Positions 54,041 through 62,207 of a stretch of 64,000 nucleotides of DNA are shown here, in pieces (the first letter of the stretch is position 1; each line of letters starts with the position of its first letter). The position numbers and the translations under genes are program-made. Source of the DNA: M3007 sp965249785 (GTDB lineage Bacteria > Bacteroidota > Bacteroidia > Chitinophagales > Saprospiraceae); NCBI GenBank assembly GCA_965249785.1, contig CBDFMU010000042.1:1-64000 (forward strand), given 5' to 3'. Below the pieces are notes generated by a model. That model did no database searches. It was not told the DNA's origin and saw only the letters and a program-made list of their open reading frames with translations.

Positions 54041-56476
54041 TTAAAACGGGCATCCCACACAAGGGGCTGTTTTCGGTTTCTCCTCGGTTTTGGAACTGTT
54101 CACGGTACTTTTACCAATAACGCGAAATTCGGTGCGTCGGTTCAGTTGATGCTGTTCTTCTGTACATGGCTTCGTGTCGCTACAGTCATTTATGGGCTGA
54201 GTTTCCCCGTAACCACGCGCCGTCAATCGGTCGCGCGCAATGTTATGATGGACCAACCAATCTACCACGGCATCAGCACGACGCTGTGATAAATCCAGGT
54301 TATATTCGGCGGAGCCGCGCGCATCGGTATGCGACCCGATTTCCACTTTCAATTCCGGGTTTTCCAGCAAAGTCGTGAGCAGTTTTTGCATTTCCGGCTC
54401 CGATTTCGCAGGAATGGCCGTTGCATCAAAATCGTAATACAGATGCACCAAAAAACCCGCTGCACTGCGTTGCCAGCCCCCTTCCGACGGTTGGCTGGGA
54501 GCACCATTATCAAATAAAACGCCTTTGCGCAACGTCAGCCCATTACCAAAATCGTAGGTGGCGACACTGCTATCGGCATTTTCGTAGAGACCGGTTTTCG
54601 GATTAAAATGCGGCATCGGAGCAACGGCTGGATTAGGCTTTTTTATCGTAAAACCGTCCGCGTCACGGTACGGTTCCAGGCTAAGATCCACCCGAAGGCT
54701 CTGTCCAGGTGACAAGCCAGCGGTGCACTGCGGCTCTGATACATCCGCGATATAGCCTTCCGAAGTGGCCTTTACAGTGTAACAACAATTTTTGTCAATA
54801 CGAAACTGGAAGCGACCTTCTTCGCTGGTGGTTTGCACATCCACAGGCTTACCGCAGTCGTTGGTCAGCGTCACCACAATCCCTTCCGATGGCAGCCCAT
54901 CCATCATATCGAATACCAAACCTTGCAGCGTATGATTGGCTTTTTTCTCCAGCGATACGTCCAGACGCAGGGTTTGGTCCGCCGCAAAATTTGTAGTGCA
55001 GCCTTCTTTGGTGGCAATTTCGTAATTTTTCCGGGTCACCGAAAATGTTGCGCACTCATCGAAGCGCATATCAAACCCGATTTTGCCTTCTGTGCTGGTC
55101 GTAAGTGTCAAACCAGTATTTTGATTCGTCACCGTCGCGCCAGAGACAGGGGCTTTGGTGTATGGATCGGTCACATAGATTTCTACTGGCACCGCACGTT
55201 TGGTAAAACTGTATATATCGTCGCGGCCCAAACCGCCTTCCCGGTCGGAACTAAAAAACCCCCAGGTGCCTTCGGCGTTGAAAGTTATCCCAAAATCGTC
55301 GTGGGTGCCATTGAGCGGTGCACCGGGATTGATGGGCGTATTCCAATCGCCTTTTCCTTTAGGCGTGGTGTAATAAATGTCCAAACCACCCAATCCAGCG
55401 TGGCCATTGGAAGCGAAATACAAACGTCCGTCGGAATTGATAAATGGAAATACTTCGTTGCCTTCGGTATTTACATCGGGGCCAAGATTCATCGGCAGGC
55501 CCCATCTTCCAGCTTCTAAATCGCTGAAATACAGGTCCATACCACCATAACCGCCGGGTTTATTACTCGAAAAATAAAGCCGTTTACCGTCTGCGGTGAT
55601 ACTTGGGTGCGCCACACTATACTCATCCGAGCAGAAAGGCAGGGCTTGCAGATTTTCCCATTGATCGGGCTGGGTGGCGTTACCAGTGTAAATTTTCAAT
55701 TTAACCAACCCCTCGTCGTCGCGCCCGGTTTTGCCTTCTATAAAATTGTTACGGGTAAAAAATATGGTTTTGCCATCGGCAGAAAACGTGACCGCCGCCT
55801 CGTGAAATTTGGAATTGATCTGGGAAGAAAATTTTTCTGGCGGGCCATAATGAAAAGTGCTGGGCACCCCGGAATTGGACTGAAACGGCACCCGATAGAG
55901 TTCCGTAAAAGAGGTACCTGTCCACATATTGGTCCGCTGGAGCGGGCTATTATCCTTGCGGTCGCTGGCAAAAATGATCTGGTTGCCATGCAGCATCGGC
56001 GAATAATCGTCCATATTGGAATTAAAAGGCAGACGACTCACCACATAAATGCCTTCTCCTGCTTTGGTCAATTGTTCTGCCTGTTCGCAACCAGCCGCGA
56101 GGTGCTGGCCACGTGCATCGTCGGGACGTTCCGCTCGATAAATATCAAACCACGTTTTGGCTTCGCTGCATTTGCCGTTGGCCTGCAACATCATGCCATA
56201 ATATAGGCGATGAATAGCCTTGGCGGCGGGCAATTTTACCACTTCGCCATACCAATGTTCGGCATTTTCGGTGTCGTTTATTTTGCGGTAACACTCTGCC
56301 AGATTAATTTTTGCCGAGCTATCGTCATCATTTTCAAGGACTTGCTGATATAACACGATGGCCGTCATATAGTCCAGATCCTGCATGGCCTGGTCGGCCT
56401 GGCGTTGTAAAATACCTTGCGCCGGCAGGGCCAGAGCGGCACAGCAAAAGAGGCTGATTAAGTAAAACTGGCGCAT
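54041..56476 (-). CDS. OmpA family protein with TPR and WD40-like (PD40) repeats, T9SS-linked
   Basis: An 811-residue outer-membrane-associated protein. A signal peptide (SLFCCAALALPAQG) is followed by TPR helices (ADQAMQDLDYMTAIVLYQQV), several PD40/TolB-like propeller blades (MLHGNQIIFASDRKDNSPL; DGKRLYFSSNKPGGYGGMDL; GRLYFASNGHAGLGGLDIYY), and carboxypeptidase-regulatory-like domains (PVSGATVTNQNTGLTL; LQGLVFDMMDGLPSEGI). The C-terminal OmpA peptidoglycan-binding domain has VEIGSHTDARGSAEYNLDLS and RRTEFRV. This layout, directly after a PorP/SprF gene (one-base gap), is the standard PorE-like accompaniment to T9SS in Bacteroidota, helping tie the secretion apparatus or its substrates to peptidoglycan. 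Confidence 0.9.
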   Translation of the reverse strand: MRQFYLISLFCCAALALPAQGILQRQADQAMQDLDYMTAIVLYQQVLENDDDSSAKINLAECYRKINDTENAEHWYGEVVKLPAAKAIHRLYYGMMLQANGKCSEAKTWFDIYRAERPDDARGQHLAAGCEQAEQLTKAGEGIYVVSRLPFNSNMDDYSPMLHGNQIIFASDRKDNSPLQRTNMWTGTSFTELYRVPFQSNSGVPSTFHYGPPEKFSSQINSKFHEAAVTFSADGKTIFFTRNNFIEGKTGRDDEGLVKLKIYTGNATQPDQWENLQALPFCSDEYSVAHPSITADGKRLYFSSNKPGGYGGMDLYFSDLEAGRWGLPMNLGPDVNTEGNEVFPFINSDGRLYFASNGHAGLGGLDIYYTTPKGKGDWNTPINPGAPLNGTHDDFGITFNAEGTWGFFSSDREGGLGRDDIYSFTKRAVPVEIYVTDPYTKAPVSGATVTNQNTGLTLTTSTEGKIGFDMRFDECATFSVTRKNYEIATKEGCTTNFAADQTLRLDVSLEKKANHTLQGLVFDMMDGLPSEGIVVTLTNDCGKPVDVQTTSEEGRFQFRIDKNCCYTVKATSEGYIADVSEPQCTAGLSPGQSLRVDLSLEPYRDADGFTIKKPNPAVAPMPHFNPKTGLYENADSSVATYDFGNGLTLRKGVLFDNGAPSQPSEGGWQRSAAGFLVHLYYDFDATAIPAKSEPEMQKLLTTLLENPELKVEIGSHTDARGSAEYNLDLSQRRADAVVDWLVHHNIARDRLTARGYGETQPINDCSDTKPCTEEQHQLNRRTEFRVIGKSTVNSSKTEEKPKTAPCVGCPF

Positions 56477-56477
56477 T

Positions 56478-57473
56478 TTAGAAGTACCTTGGAGTCGCGA
56501 CTCGTTTGACTTTTATATCGAATTCGTAGCCGAGCATCAGTTCAAACGAACCACCAGCCGTCTTGCGTATGTCGCTTAGTAGCACGTCGTAGGCAGCACC
56601 CAGACGCAAGCCGTTGCGAATATACCAAGTGATATATAAGTCAGCGGAATCGTCGGAGGACTGGCGTCGCTCGATGGCTGTACGATAAGCACCTCCCACC
56701 CACAGGGTTTCGAGAAAAAAGAAGGATATATCTACGTCCAGTTGCGTCGGGGAGCCGACAGGGAGCGACAGGGCATCTTTGCGAAACGAGCTAAAAAAAC
56801 CGGTACTTTTCAGCAAAGCACTTGGCCGAAAGACCACATTTTTATTTTTCAACGGAATCGCTACTCCGACGGTCGTATAGTAGTGGCGATAGTCCCTGGC
56901 ATAAATAGACTCGGCATCCAGTTCGGCTTTCCGCAGGTTATGTTCGATCAAACGTGGAGAACCAAAACCGACATAAAATCGCTCGGAGGAGAGATAAACG
57001 CCTGCCCCAAAATTGGGAAACCAGGAGCTGATATTTTCGTTAAATGCCTCATCTCCAACATCTTCCAAGTTCAATTTGGACCAGTTGCTACGCCAGTTAG
57101 TCAGGCTCGCCTGCACACCCAGCGACAATTGCCAATTATTGCGCATCTTGATCCGATAAGCATAATCAGTATTTAAATCGGTGCTGCCGCTGGCCCCAAT
57201 CTTGTCATTCACCAGACTAAAACCCAAAGCAATATGCTGATTGGTCAGCGGTGAATGCACACAAAACGATTGGGTGGTGGGTGCACCATCCAATCCAACC
57301 CATTGGCTGCGGTGCAGAAAATTGAAGGTTAAATGGTCCTTACTGCCCGCATAGGCGGGATTGAAAGCCAACCCATTGAACACGTATTTCGTGAACATCG
57401 GGTCTTGTTGGGCATATAGAATACCCGTCCAGCAAAAGGCGAGCAACAAAGGAAAAATGTAGATTTTTCGCAT
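56478..57473 (-). CDS. PorP/SprF family type IX secretion membrane protein
   Basis: A 331-residue outer membrane barrel of the PorP/SprF family. A signal peptide (FPLLLAFCWTGILYAQQ) is followed by DPMFTKYVFNGLAFNPAYAG, the diagnostic start of this family. Alternating strands such as LHRSQWVGLDGAPTTQSF and ALGFSLVNDKIGASG follow, and the end is FELMLGYEF. PorP/SprF proteins are needed for export or surface attachment of specific T9SS substrates, and SprF is tied to the giant adhesin SprB. It is translationally coupled with the OmpA-type gene (stop and start one base apart). The Ig-repeat CHU_C protein at 45591-50768 may be a client; that is inference. Confidence 0.92.
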   Translation of the reverse strand: MRKIYIFPLLLAFCWTGILYAQQDPMFTKYVFNGLAFNPAYAGSKDHLTFNFLHRSQWVGLDGAPTTQSFCVHSPLTNQHIALGFSLVNDKIGASGSTDLNTDYAYRIKMRNNWQLSLGVQASLTNWRSNWSKLNLEDVGDEAFNENISSWFPNFGAGVYLSSERFYVGFGSPRLIEHNLRKAELDAESIYARDYRHYYTTVGVAIPLKNKNVVFRPSALLKSTGFFSSFRKDALSLPVGSPTQLDVDISFFFLETLWVGGAYRTAIERRQSSDDSADLYITWYIRNGLRLGAAYDVLLSDIRKTAGGSFELMLGYEFDIKVKRVATPRYF

Positions 57474-57641
57474 ATCAAATTAAACCGATAGCCACGGGCA
57501 GAGGGATTATGAAGAAAAAGGGAAGGACAGTTTTCCTCCTGCAAAAGTCCGGCCACAGCCGCTAAAAACCTGCCAGAAACGCAGATTTATTCAAAGGTGC
57601 TAAATAATTTATACTTCATAGTTTATAGTTCATACTTCCCT

Positions 57642-59003
57642 TCAAGACAGTTCCATGCGAATACGCCGCTCCGCTGGCAGATAGTTGTTCATGCGGTTGG
57701 GCAGGCATTTCATCCAGCCGAGATTCAGACCCGCATAACGCGCCAAAGCCCAGCCGCGTGGCGTGTCGGTTGGTAAATCAAATACTTCTCTTTTTAAAAA
57801 CAACTGGGCCTGTTCCCGATTCAAATCTACGCCGGGAAGCGTAGTAGCCGCCAATTGGCTCAACGCCAAAGCATGACTCGGCACAAAATCCTTCCCTTTG
57901 AATTCACCGATCATCGTACCGAACCATTTGGCTTTCAATGGTTTATCTAATACTAAATAGTCTTCTACCAAGGCCGCAGACAAAGCCATTACTTCGCCGT
58001 TGACGGTTTCAAAAAATTGCATTTCCGCTTCAGGATTTAGCCAGCGAACTGCCTCTGGCACCAAAGATTTATGGAGCGATTTCAAACTTTTAAAACTACC
58101 TGACTGAGTTCGTTTGCGGTGTTGTTCCCCATTTTTTTGCAAAACAGCAAGGAAAAATCCTTCACCGCGCACCTGATGCGGGTAGAAATGGTACCCGCCT
58201 TCGGTAGTGACGATGCCCCAATCGGGAGAAATGTGGAGTATCATCGGTGTCAGATCAAACTCCTGACAAAGCCAGGCGACATTGTTTTCGTTTTCTGACA
58301 AATTATAAGTGCAAGTACTATAAACCAGTATGCCGCCGGGGGCCAATGTTGGCAGAGCCGCCGTCAGAATACGCTGCTGACGAGCCGAACACAATTCCAC
58401 CGCCGCAGGTGACCACTCGCGCATAGCGGCCGGGTCTTTACGAAAAAGGCCCTCGCCGCTGCATGGCGCGTCGGCCACAATGACCTCGAAAAAATCCTCC
58501 AAGCCACTAAAATCTTCGGCTTCTGCACTGGTGATGGCTACTTGTGGGCTGCCCCATTTTTCCAGATTTTCGCGTAGTGAGTTTACGCGGTTTCGGATCA
58601 CTTCGTTGGCGACTAGCAGGCTATCTGGTCCCAATAAATCGTCGATTAAGGTACTTTTCCCACCTGGTGCCGCGCATAAGTCCAAGATTTTCAGGCGTTT
58701 GGAAAAATCTACGGTTTGCCGCAAGGCTTCATATAAAAACATGGAAGATGCTTCCTGCACATAATATGCCCCAGCATGAAATGTTGGATCGAGGGTAAAA
58801 ACTGGTCGCTCGGAGAGATAGCGGCCTTGTGGATGCCAGGAAACGGAGCCGTCTATTAAGGCAGGGATTTCTATGGTTGGCTTGGCCGGATTTAGCCGAA
58901 TACTGACGGGTGGAGGGGTAGTTAAGGCTGCCGCAAATGCCGGATATTCCGCTCCGAGCAGGGTTTGCATTTGTTGTTCAAAGGGAGGTGGCAGCACAAT
59001 CAA
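57642..59003 (-). CDS. RsmF-like rRNA cytosine-C5 methyltransferase (NOL1/NOP2/Sun)
   Basis: A 453-residue SAM-dependent RNA m5C methyltransferase. The SAM-binding motif is LDLCAAPGGKSTLIDDLL (residues 108-125), the proline-cysteine motif DAPCSGEGLFRKD holds Cys181, and the catalytic Cys231 is in VYSTCTYNLSENE. The C-terminal 130 residues contain the RsmF-type PUA-like domain (LKAKWFGTMIGEFKGKDFVP; TPRGWALARYAGLNLGWMK). The 16S rRNA target of E. coli RsmF is C1407, which I carry over only tentatively. The initiation codon seems to be TTG at 59003 (or GTG two codons later). The phosphopantetheinyl transferase gene ends 36 bases upstream. Confidence 0.9.
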   Translation of the reverse strand: MIVLPPPFEQQMQTLLGAEYPAFAAALTTPPPVSIRLNPAKPTIEIPALIDGSVSWHPQGRYLSERPVFTLDPTFHAGAYYVQEASSMFLYEALRQTVDFSKRLKILDLCAAPGGKSTLIDDLLGPDSLLVANEVIRNRVNSLRENLEKWGSPQVAITSAEAEDFSGLEDFFEVIVADAPCSGEGLFRKDPAAMREWSPAAVELCSARQQRILTAALPTLAPGGILVYSTCTYNLSENENNVAWLCQEFDLTPMILHISPDWGIVTTEGGYHFYPHQVRGEGFFLAVLQKNGEQHRKRTQSGSFKSLKSLHKSLVPEAVRWLNPEAEMQFFETVNGEVMALSAALVEDYLVLDKPLKAKWFGTMIGEFKGKDFVPSHALALSQLAATTLPGVDLNREQAQLFLKREVFDLPTDTPRGWALARYAGLNLGWMKCLPNRMNNYLPAERRIRMELS

Positions 59004-59039
59004 TAAAGTGATGAAGTGAGATAAAAATAAAATGATTTA

Positions 59040-59714
59040 TTAGATTGATTTACAAACCGTCCAAACATAGGGCCTACCGTCGGGACATTCGTTTTGTTCC
59101 ATCCACAGTTGGAAATGTTGCTGATAATCGTTTTTTACGATGTTACCAGTAGTGACGGCTTTTTTTCCATTCCAAATAAAAGGCTCCACCTGCATGTGCG
59201 CCCGAAAATCTAACTCTTTGATTCCGTAGGCTTTATACAGACTTTCTTTGGCCGTCCAGAATAAATGTAACAGTACAAACTGGTCAGCGAGCGATTGAGC
59301 TTGCACGAATTGCATTTCCCGAAAGTTCAGGAATTTGGGAGCTAGGCGCGGCATTTTTTCTACCAACACCTGCAAATCGCAGCCAACTGCTCCACCACCC
59401 TGTTCGGCCAGCAATGCTCCCACCAGCCCTTGCGAGTGGCTGAGTGAACAAGCCAACTTGGTATGAGTAGGAAAGAACGGTTTGGAAAAAGCGTCTTTGG
59501 CTAACGGCAAGCGCAAAGAATGGCCAGAAATATGATGCAACAGCCAGCGCACTGCCAACCATTCCTGCCGACGGCGACCTTTTAAGGCTTGCAATTCCTG
59601 GTTTTCTTCTAACGACAAGACCAGATTTTCCAGAAAAAACGCCTCTTCCTCTTCTATCTGCCAGACAGCAAAAGTAGCATGGGGAAAGGGTTGGAGGGAA
59701 AATAGCAGCGGCAT
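59040..59714 (-). CDS. 4'-phosphopantetheinyl transferase superfamily protein
   Basis: A 224-residue Sfp-type enzyme that transfers phosphopantetheine from CoA to a carrier-protein serine. Core motifs are AVGCDLQ (residues 109-115) with the metal ligand Asp113, and FWTAKESLYKAYG (152-164) with Trp153, Lys156, Glu157 and Lys161. The second acidic residue of the usual GIDIE motif is Gln115 here. SHSQGLVGALLAE supplies the conserved His-Ser segment before it. No polyketide or peptide synthetase is nearby, so it may serve the fatty-acid carrier protein. It precedes the rRNA methyltransferase gene on the same strand. Confidence 0.87.
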   Translation of the reverse strand: MPLLFSLQPFPHATFAVWQIEEEEAFFLENLVLSLEENQELQALKGRRRQEWLAVRWLLHHISGHSLRLPLAKDAFSKPFFPTHTKLACSLSHSQGLVGALLAEQGGGAVGCDLQVLVEKMPRLAPKFLNFREMQFVQAQSLADQFVLLHLFWTAKESLYKAYGIKELDFRAHMQVEPFIWNGKKAVTTGNIVKNDYQQHFQLWMEQNECPDGRPYVWTVCKSI

Positions 59715-59870
59715 GGAAAGCGAAATTTATTTCGCAATTATCTCACTATCAAATGTATACAATAATATTGGTGAGTATATTATAGGTTAATTAAAGAGCA
59801 AATTTATCATTTCTTACCCCAAAATGTTCTCCACATTTCACTTTAAGACTTTACGAATTTCGCTCTGCGA

Positions 59871-60395
59871 CTATTTATTCTCTTTCATCTCATCGCCCAA
59901 CTGCCGGTAATTTATTTTACCCCCATTCGCCTTCAAATGTTCCACGATAATGAATGCTGTCTGGACACGCACATCAGGATTTTTCGGTTTCCCAACGATA
60001 TAAAGGAGAGTACGCAACTTTCCGGGTGTCAAGGCGTGAAAAAGACGATTACCCGTTTCATCTTGAGCCAGCACTTCGGCCATTTCTTCGGGCATGGGCA
60101 GGCCATATTCGCTCTCATCTGCATGTAGGCTGACCTGAATTTTCGAGCCAATTTTCAAGCCTAAGTCCTTCTGTATCTTCTTGTTAACTGTAATGAGGAA
60201 AGTGCCATCGCCGCGTGGGAGCATCGCACATTGATATTCCGTTTTTTCATTCAAATTACACACCACACGACGGTCTTCGCGTTGCTCGATGAGGGTTTCG
60301 GCCACCATTGGTGGTATGGCGAAATGGCATCCCCAAAGTTTGTTGGTGGATTCTTCTAAAACAGAACTGAATTGTAAAACGTCTTGGGTGTCCAT
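59871..60395 (-). CDS. YdeI/OmpD-associated family protein with DUF1905
   Basis: A 174-residue protein. Residues about 5-95 form the DUF1905 barrel (LEESTNKLWGCHFAIPPMVA; NLNEKTEYQCAMLPRGDGTF; KDLGLKIGSKIQVSLHAD). About 100-160 match the bacteriocin-protection / OmpD-associated YdeI domain (MPEEMAEVLAQDETGNRLF ... LTPGKLRTLLYIVGKPKNPD). Biochemical function unknown; members are linked to stress or antimicrobial-peptide resistance in enterobacteria. No signal peptide. A single gene between the sugar kinase and the transferase. Confidence 0.8.
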   Translation of the reverse strand: MDTQDVLQFSSVLEESTNKLWGCHFAIPPMVAETLIEQREDRRVVCNLNEKTEYQCAMLPRGDGTFLITVNKKIQKDLGLKIGSKIQVSLHADESEYGLPMPEEMAEVLAQDETGNRLFHALTPGKLRTLLYIVGKPKNPDVRVQTAFIIVEHLKANGGKINYRQLGDEMKENK

Positions 60396-60431
60396 TTCGC
60401 AACGTTTTTAAATGGTAGGGTCGCTTTAACA

Positions 60432-61370
60432 CTACTGCGTAACCAAATCGGCATAAATCGCCTCACGTTCCACTTTATCAGGCAAAGGACCAAAGTGCGC
60501 GAGTTTCAATTCCGCCATACGCCGACCAGCGGTGGCGCATTCGAGCAGCGTTTTGCCATCAATACGGGCCGTAAGATAGCCCGACCAAAACGCATCACCC
60601 GCTCCCGTAGTATCTTTTACTTCCACCGAGCGGGCCGGAAGATAGTGGCGTTCGGAACCATTGGCCACCCAGCAGCCTTCCGCACCGAGGGTAAAGCAGA
60701 CTTCGCTGGCCCCCATTTTCAGAAAATGATCGAGCACGGCTTCGGGAGCGGGGGTTTCATCTTCATAAATACGAGTCCAATCGACATCGCTGACTTTCAC
60801 CAGCGTATTCATGCGGCATAGTTCGGCGAGCAGACGTTGCGCATCGCGGCGATCGGGCCATATTTTTTCAGAATAATTGGCGTCAACACTTAATTGACAG
60901 CCAGCCCTTTTTGCTTTTTCGGCAGCCTGCATAATAACGTGTTGCGCAGGTTGTTTGCTCAATCCAAAACAAGTGGTGTGAAAAATGCCAATTTCTTCAA
61001 AACGGTTGTAGGGAAATTGGCGAATAGACAACATCGCATCCGCGCCACGATAGGCCTGAAAGTTGGACACCGCCGCCGAACGAGTCACTAGAATCAACGT
61101 AGTCGGCTCCTCCACCTGCACCACATAACTGACATCTACGCCCAAACGGCCCACGTGACTTTTTAGCACGCCGCCCATATCGTCATTGCCAACGCAAGCC
61201 GCCAACAGCGCGTGGTTGCCCAGTCGCGCCATGTTCATCGCCAGATTGGCCGGACTGCCGCCGGGGATGCGCTTAAAAAGCGTCGCCTCGTCCAGCGTCT
61301 GGGCAAATTCGGCAGTAATAAAATCCACCAAAAGTTCTCCGGCAGAAAGAATGTCAATAGGACGTCGCAT
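60432..61370 (-). CDS. PfkB family carbohydrate kinase (fructokinase-like)
   Basis: A 312-residue ribokinase/PfkB enzyme. The N-terminal GELLVDFI and FKRIPGGSPANLAMNMARLG (sugar-binding signature 1), then VDANYSEKIWPDRRDAQRLL in the middle, and EVKDTTGAGDAFWSGYLTAR, with the anion hole and catalytic Asp in GAGD, are all intact. It phosphorylates a hexose or similar sugar with ATP; fructokinase is the closest pattern but the substrate cannot be fixed. It is not adjacent to the polysaccharide locus. The divergent gap to groES contains only hairpins. Confidence 0.88.
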   Translation of the reverse strand: MRRPIDILSAGELLVDFITAEFAQTLDEATLFKRIPGGSPANLAMNMARLGNHALLAACVGNDDMGGVLKSHVGRLGVDVSYVVQVEEPTTLILVTRSAAVSNFQAYRGADAMLSIRQFPYNRFEEIGIFHTTCFGLSKQPAQHVIMQAAEKAKRAGCQLSVDANYSEKIWPDRRDAQRLLAELCRMNTLVKVSDVDWTRIYEDETPAPEAVLDHFLKMGASEVCFTLGAEGCWVANGSERHYLPARSVEVKDTTGAGDAFWSGYLTARIDGKTLLECATAGRRMAELKLAHFGPLPDKVEREAIYADLVTQ

Positions 61371-61776
61371 AGGTTGTAATAGAAATAGGCAAATACAGGC
61401 AACAAGTACTTAGGCTAACAGATTGATATTCAATGAAATAATTTCTACAACAAAGTATTTGTTCCCGCTAAAACGGGGCAATGATAAAACAATTTCGTGC
61501 GACTAAGTAGCGGACTGGCAAAAGATGATCAGGAAAGTTTTTACTCCTTTATGACAGGCTATATTTTGGCGGAAGCGAATTTCCCTCCGCCACTTTGACG
61601 CGCATTTGTTTTTGGCCTGACACCACTCGCCGCCGCGTCTGTAAAAATGGCAGAAAAAGCCGCGTGGCACGAAGTCTGATAACAGGTTAACGTCGCCCAC
61701 CACCTGTCAGACGGCAGAAAATTTGGTTTTGCGGCATCCAAACTTGTTTCACCAAAATAAAAATAATTCAAACAGT
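61371..61776. other. Divergent gap upstream of groES with two hairpins
   Basis: No gene. GGCGGA (61568-61573) pairs with TCCGCC (61586-61591), and ACAGGT (61682-61687) pairs with ACCTGT (61702-61707). The second lies about 70 bases before the groES ATG and could be a heat-shock control site, but no CIRCE element (TTAGCACTC-N9-GAGTGCTAA) is present. No full TTTG/TAnnTTTG promoter is visible. Confidence 0.45.
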
Positions 61777-62040
61777 ATGAAACCAATCGCAGACCGTGTG
61801 ATCATCAAGCCGGCCGCCGCCGAGGAGAAGACCAAAGGTGGGCTTATCATCCCCGATACCGCCAAAGAAAAACCGCAACGTGGCGAAGTGATCGCCGTTG
61901 GCCCCGGTAAAGACGGAAACCTCATGACCGTCGCCGTGGGTGATCTGGTGCTTTATGGCAAATATTCCGGTCAGGAAATCAGCCACGAAGGCCACGACTA
62001 CCTTATTCTGCGCGAAGACGATATTCTGGTGGTGCTTTAA
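61777..62040 (+). CDS. groES: Co-chaperonin GroES
   Basis: 87 residues from the ATG at 61777 (MKPIADRVIIKPAAAEEKTK); the frame is open to 61723, but the GroES N-terminus fixes the start. The mobile loop is at KTKGGLIIPDTAKEKPQRG, the roof/base strands are GEVIAVGPGKDG and GDLVLYGKYSGQEI, and the end is DYLILREDDILVVL. It forms a heptameric lid on GroEL in the cytoplasm. groEL follows after 167 bases filled with a purine-rich repeat, instead of the usual short spacer. Confidence 0.97.
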   Translation: MKPIADRVIIKPAAAEEKTKGGLIIPDTAKEKPQRGEVIAVGPGKDGNLMTVAVGDLVLYGKYSGQEISHEGHDYLILREDDILVVL

Positions 62041-62042
62041 AA

Positions 62043-62170
62043 ATGGTTGAGAAAAAAGGGTTGAGGAAGGGGTTTAGAAAAAGGTTGAGAAGGTTTAGAT
62101 TACTTCGCTTCCCAATCTTTTCCAAGTTCCTCTTTATTGACTCCAAACCTGTCTAAACTCCTCTAAACCA
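62043..62170. repeat. GTTGAGA/GTTTAGA-type repeat, copy 5, between groES and groEL
   Basis: The left half has GGTTGAGAAAAAAGGGTTGAGG and several GGTTTAGA units. The right half has complementary TCTAAAC and CTCTAAACCA. A TTACTTCGCTTCC block in the middle matches the GCTTCGC core of copy 1. It occupies almost the whole gap between groES and groEL. Confidence 0.65.
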
Positions 62171-62207
62171 ATTCATAATTTAACATTCATAATTCATAAT
62201 TAAAAAT

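Noticed and set aside
61371..61776. CIRCE operator upstream of groES
   Set aside because: No TTAGCACTC-N9-GAGTGCTAA or close variant is present; only unrelated short hairpins.
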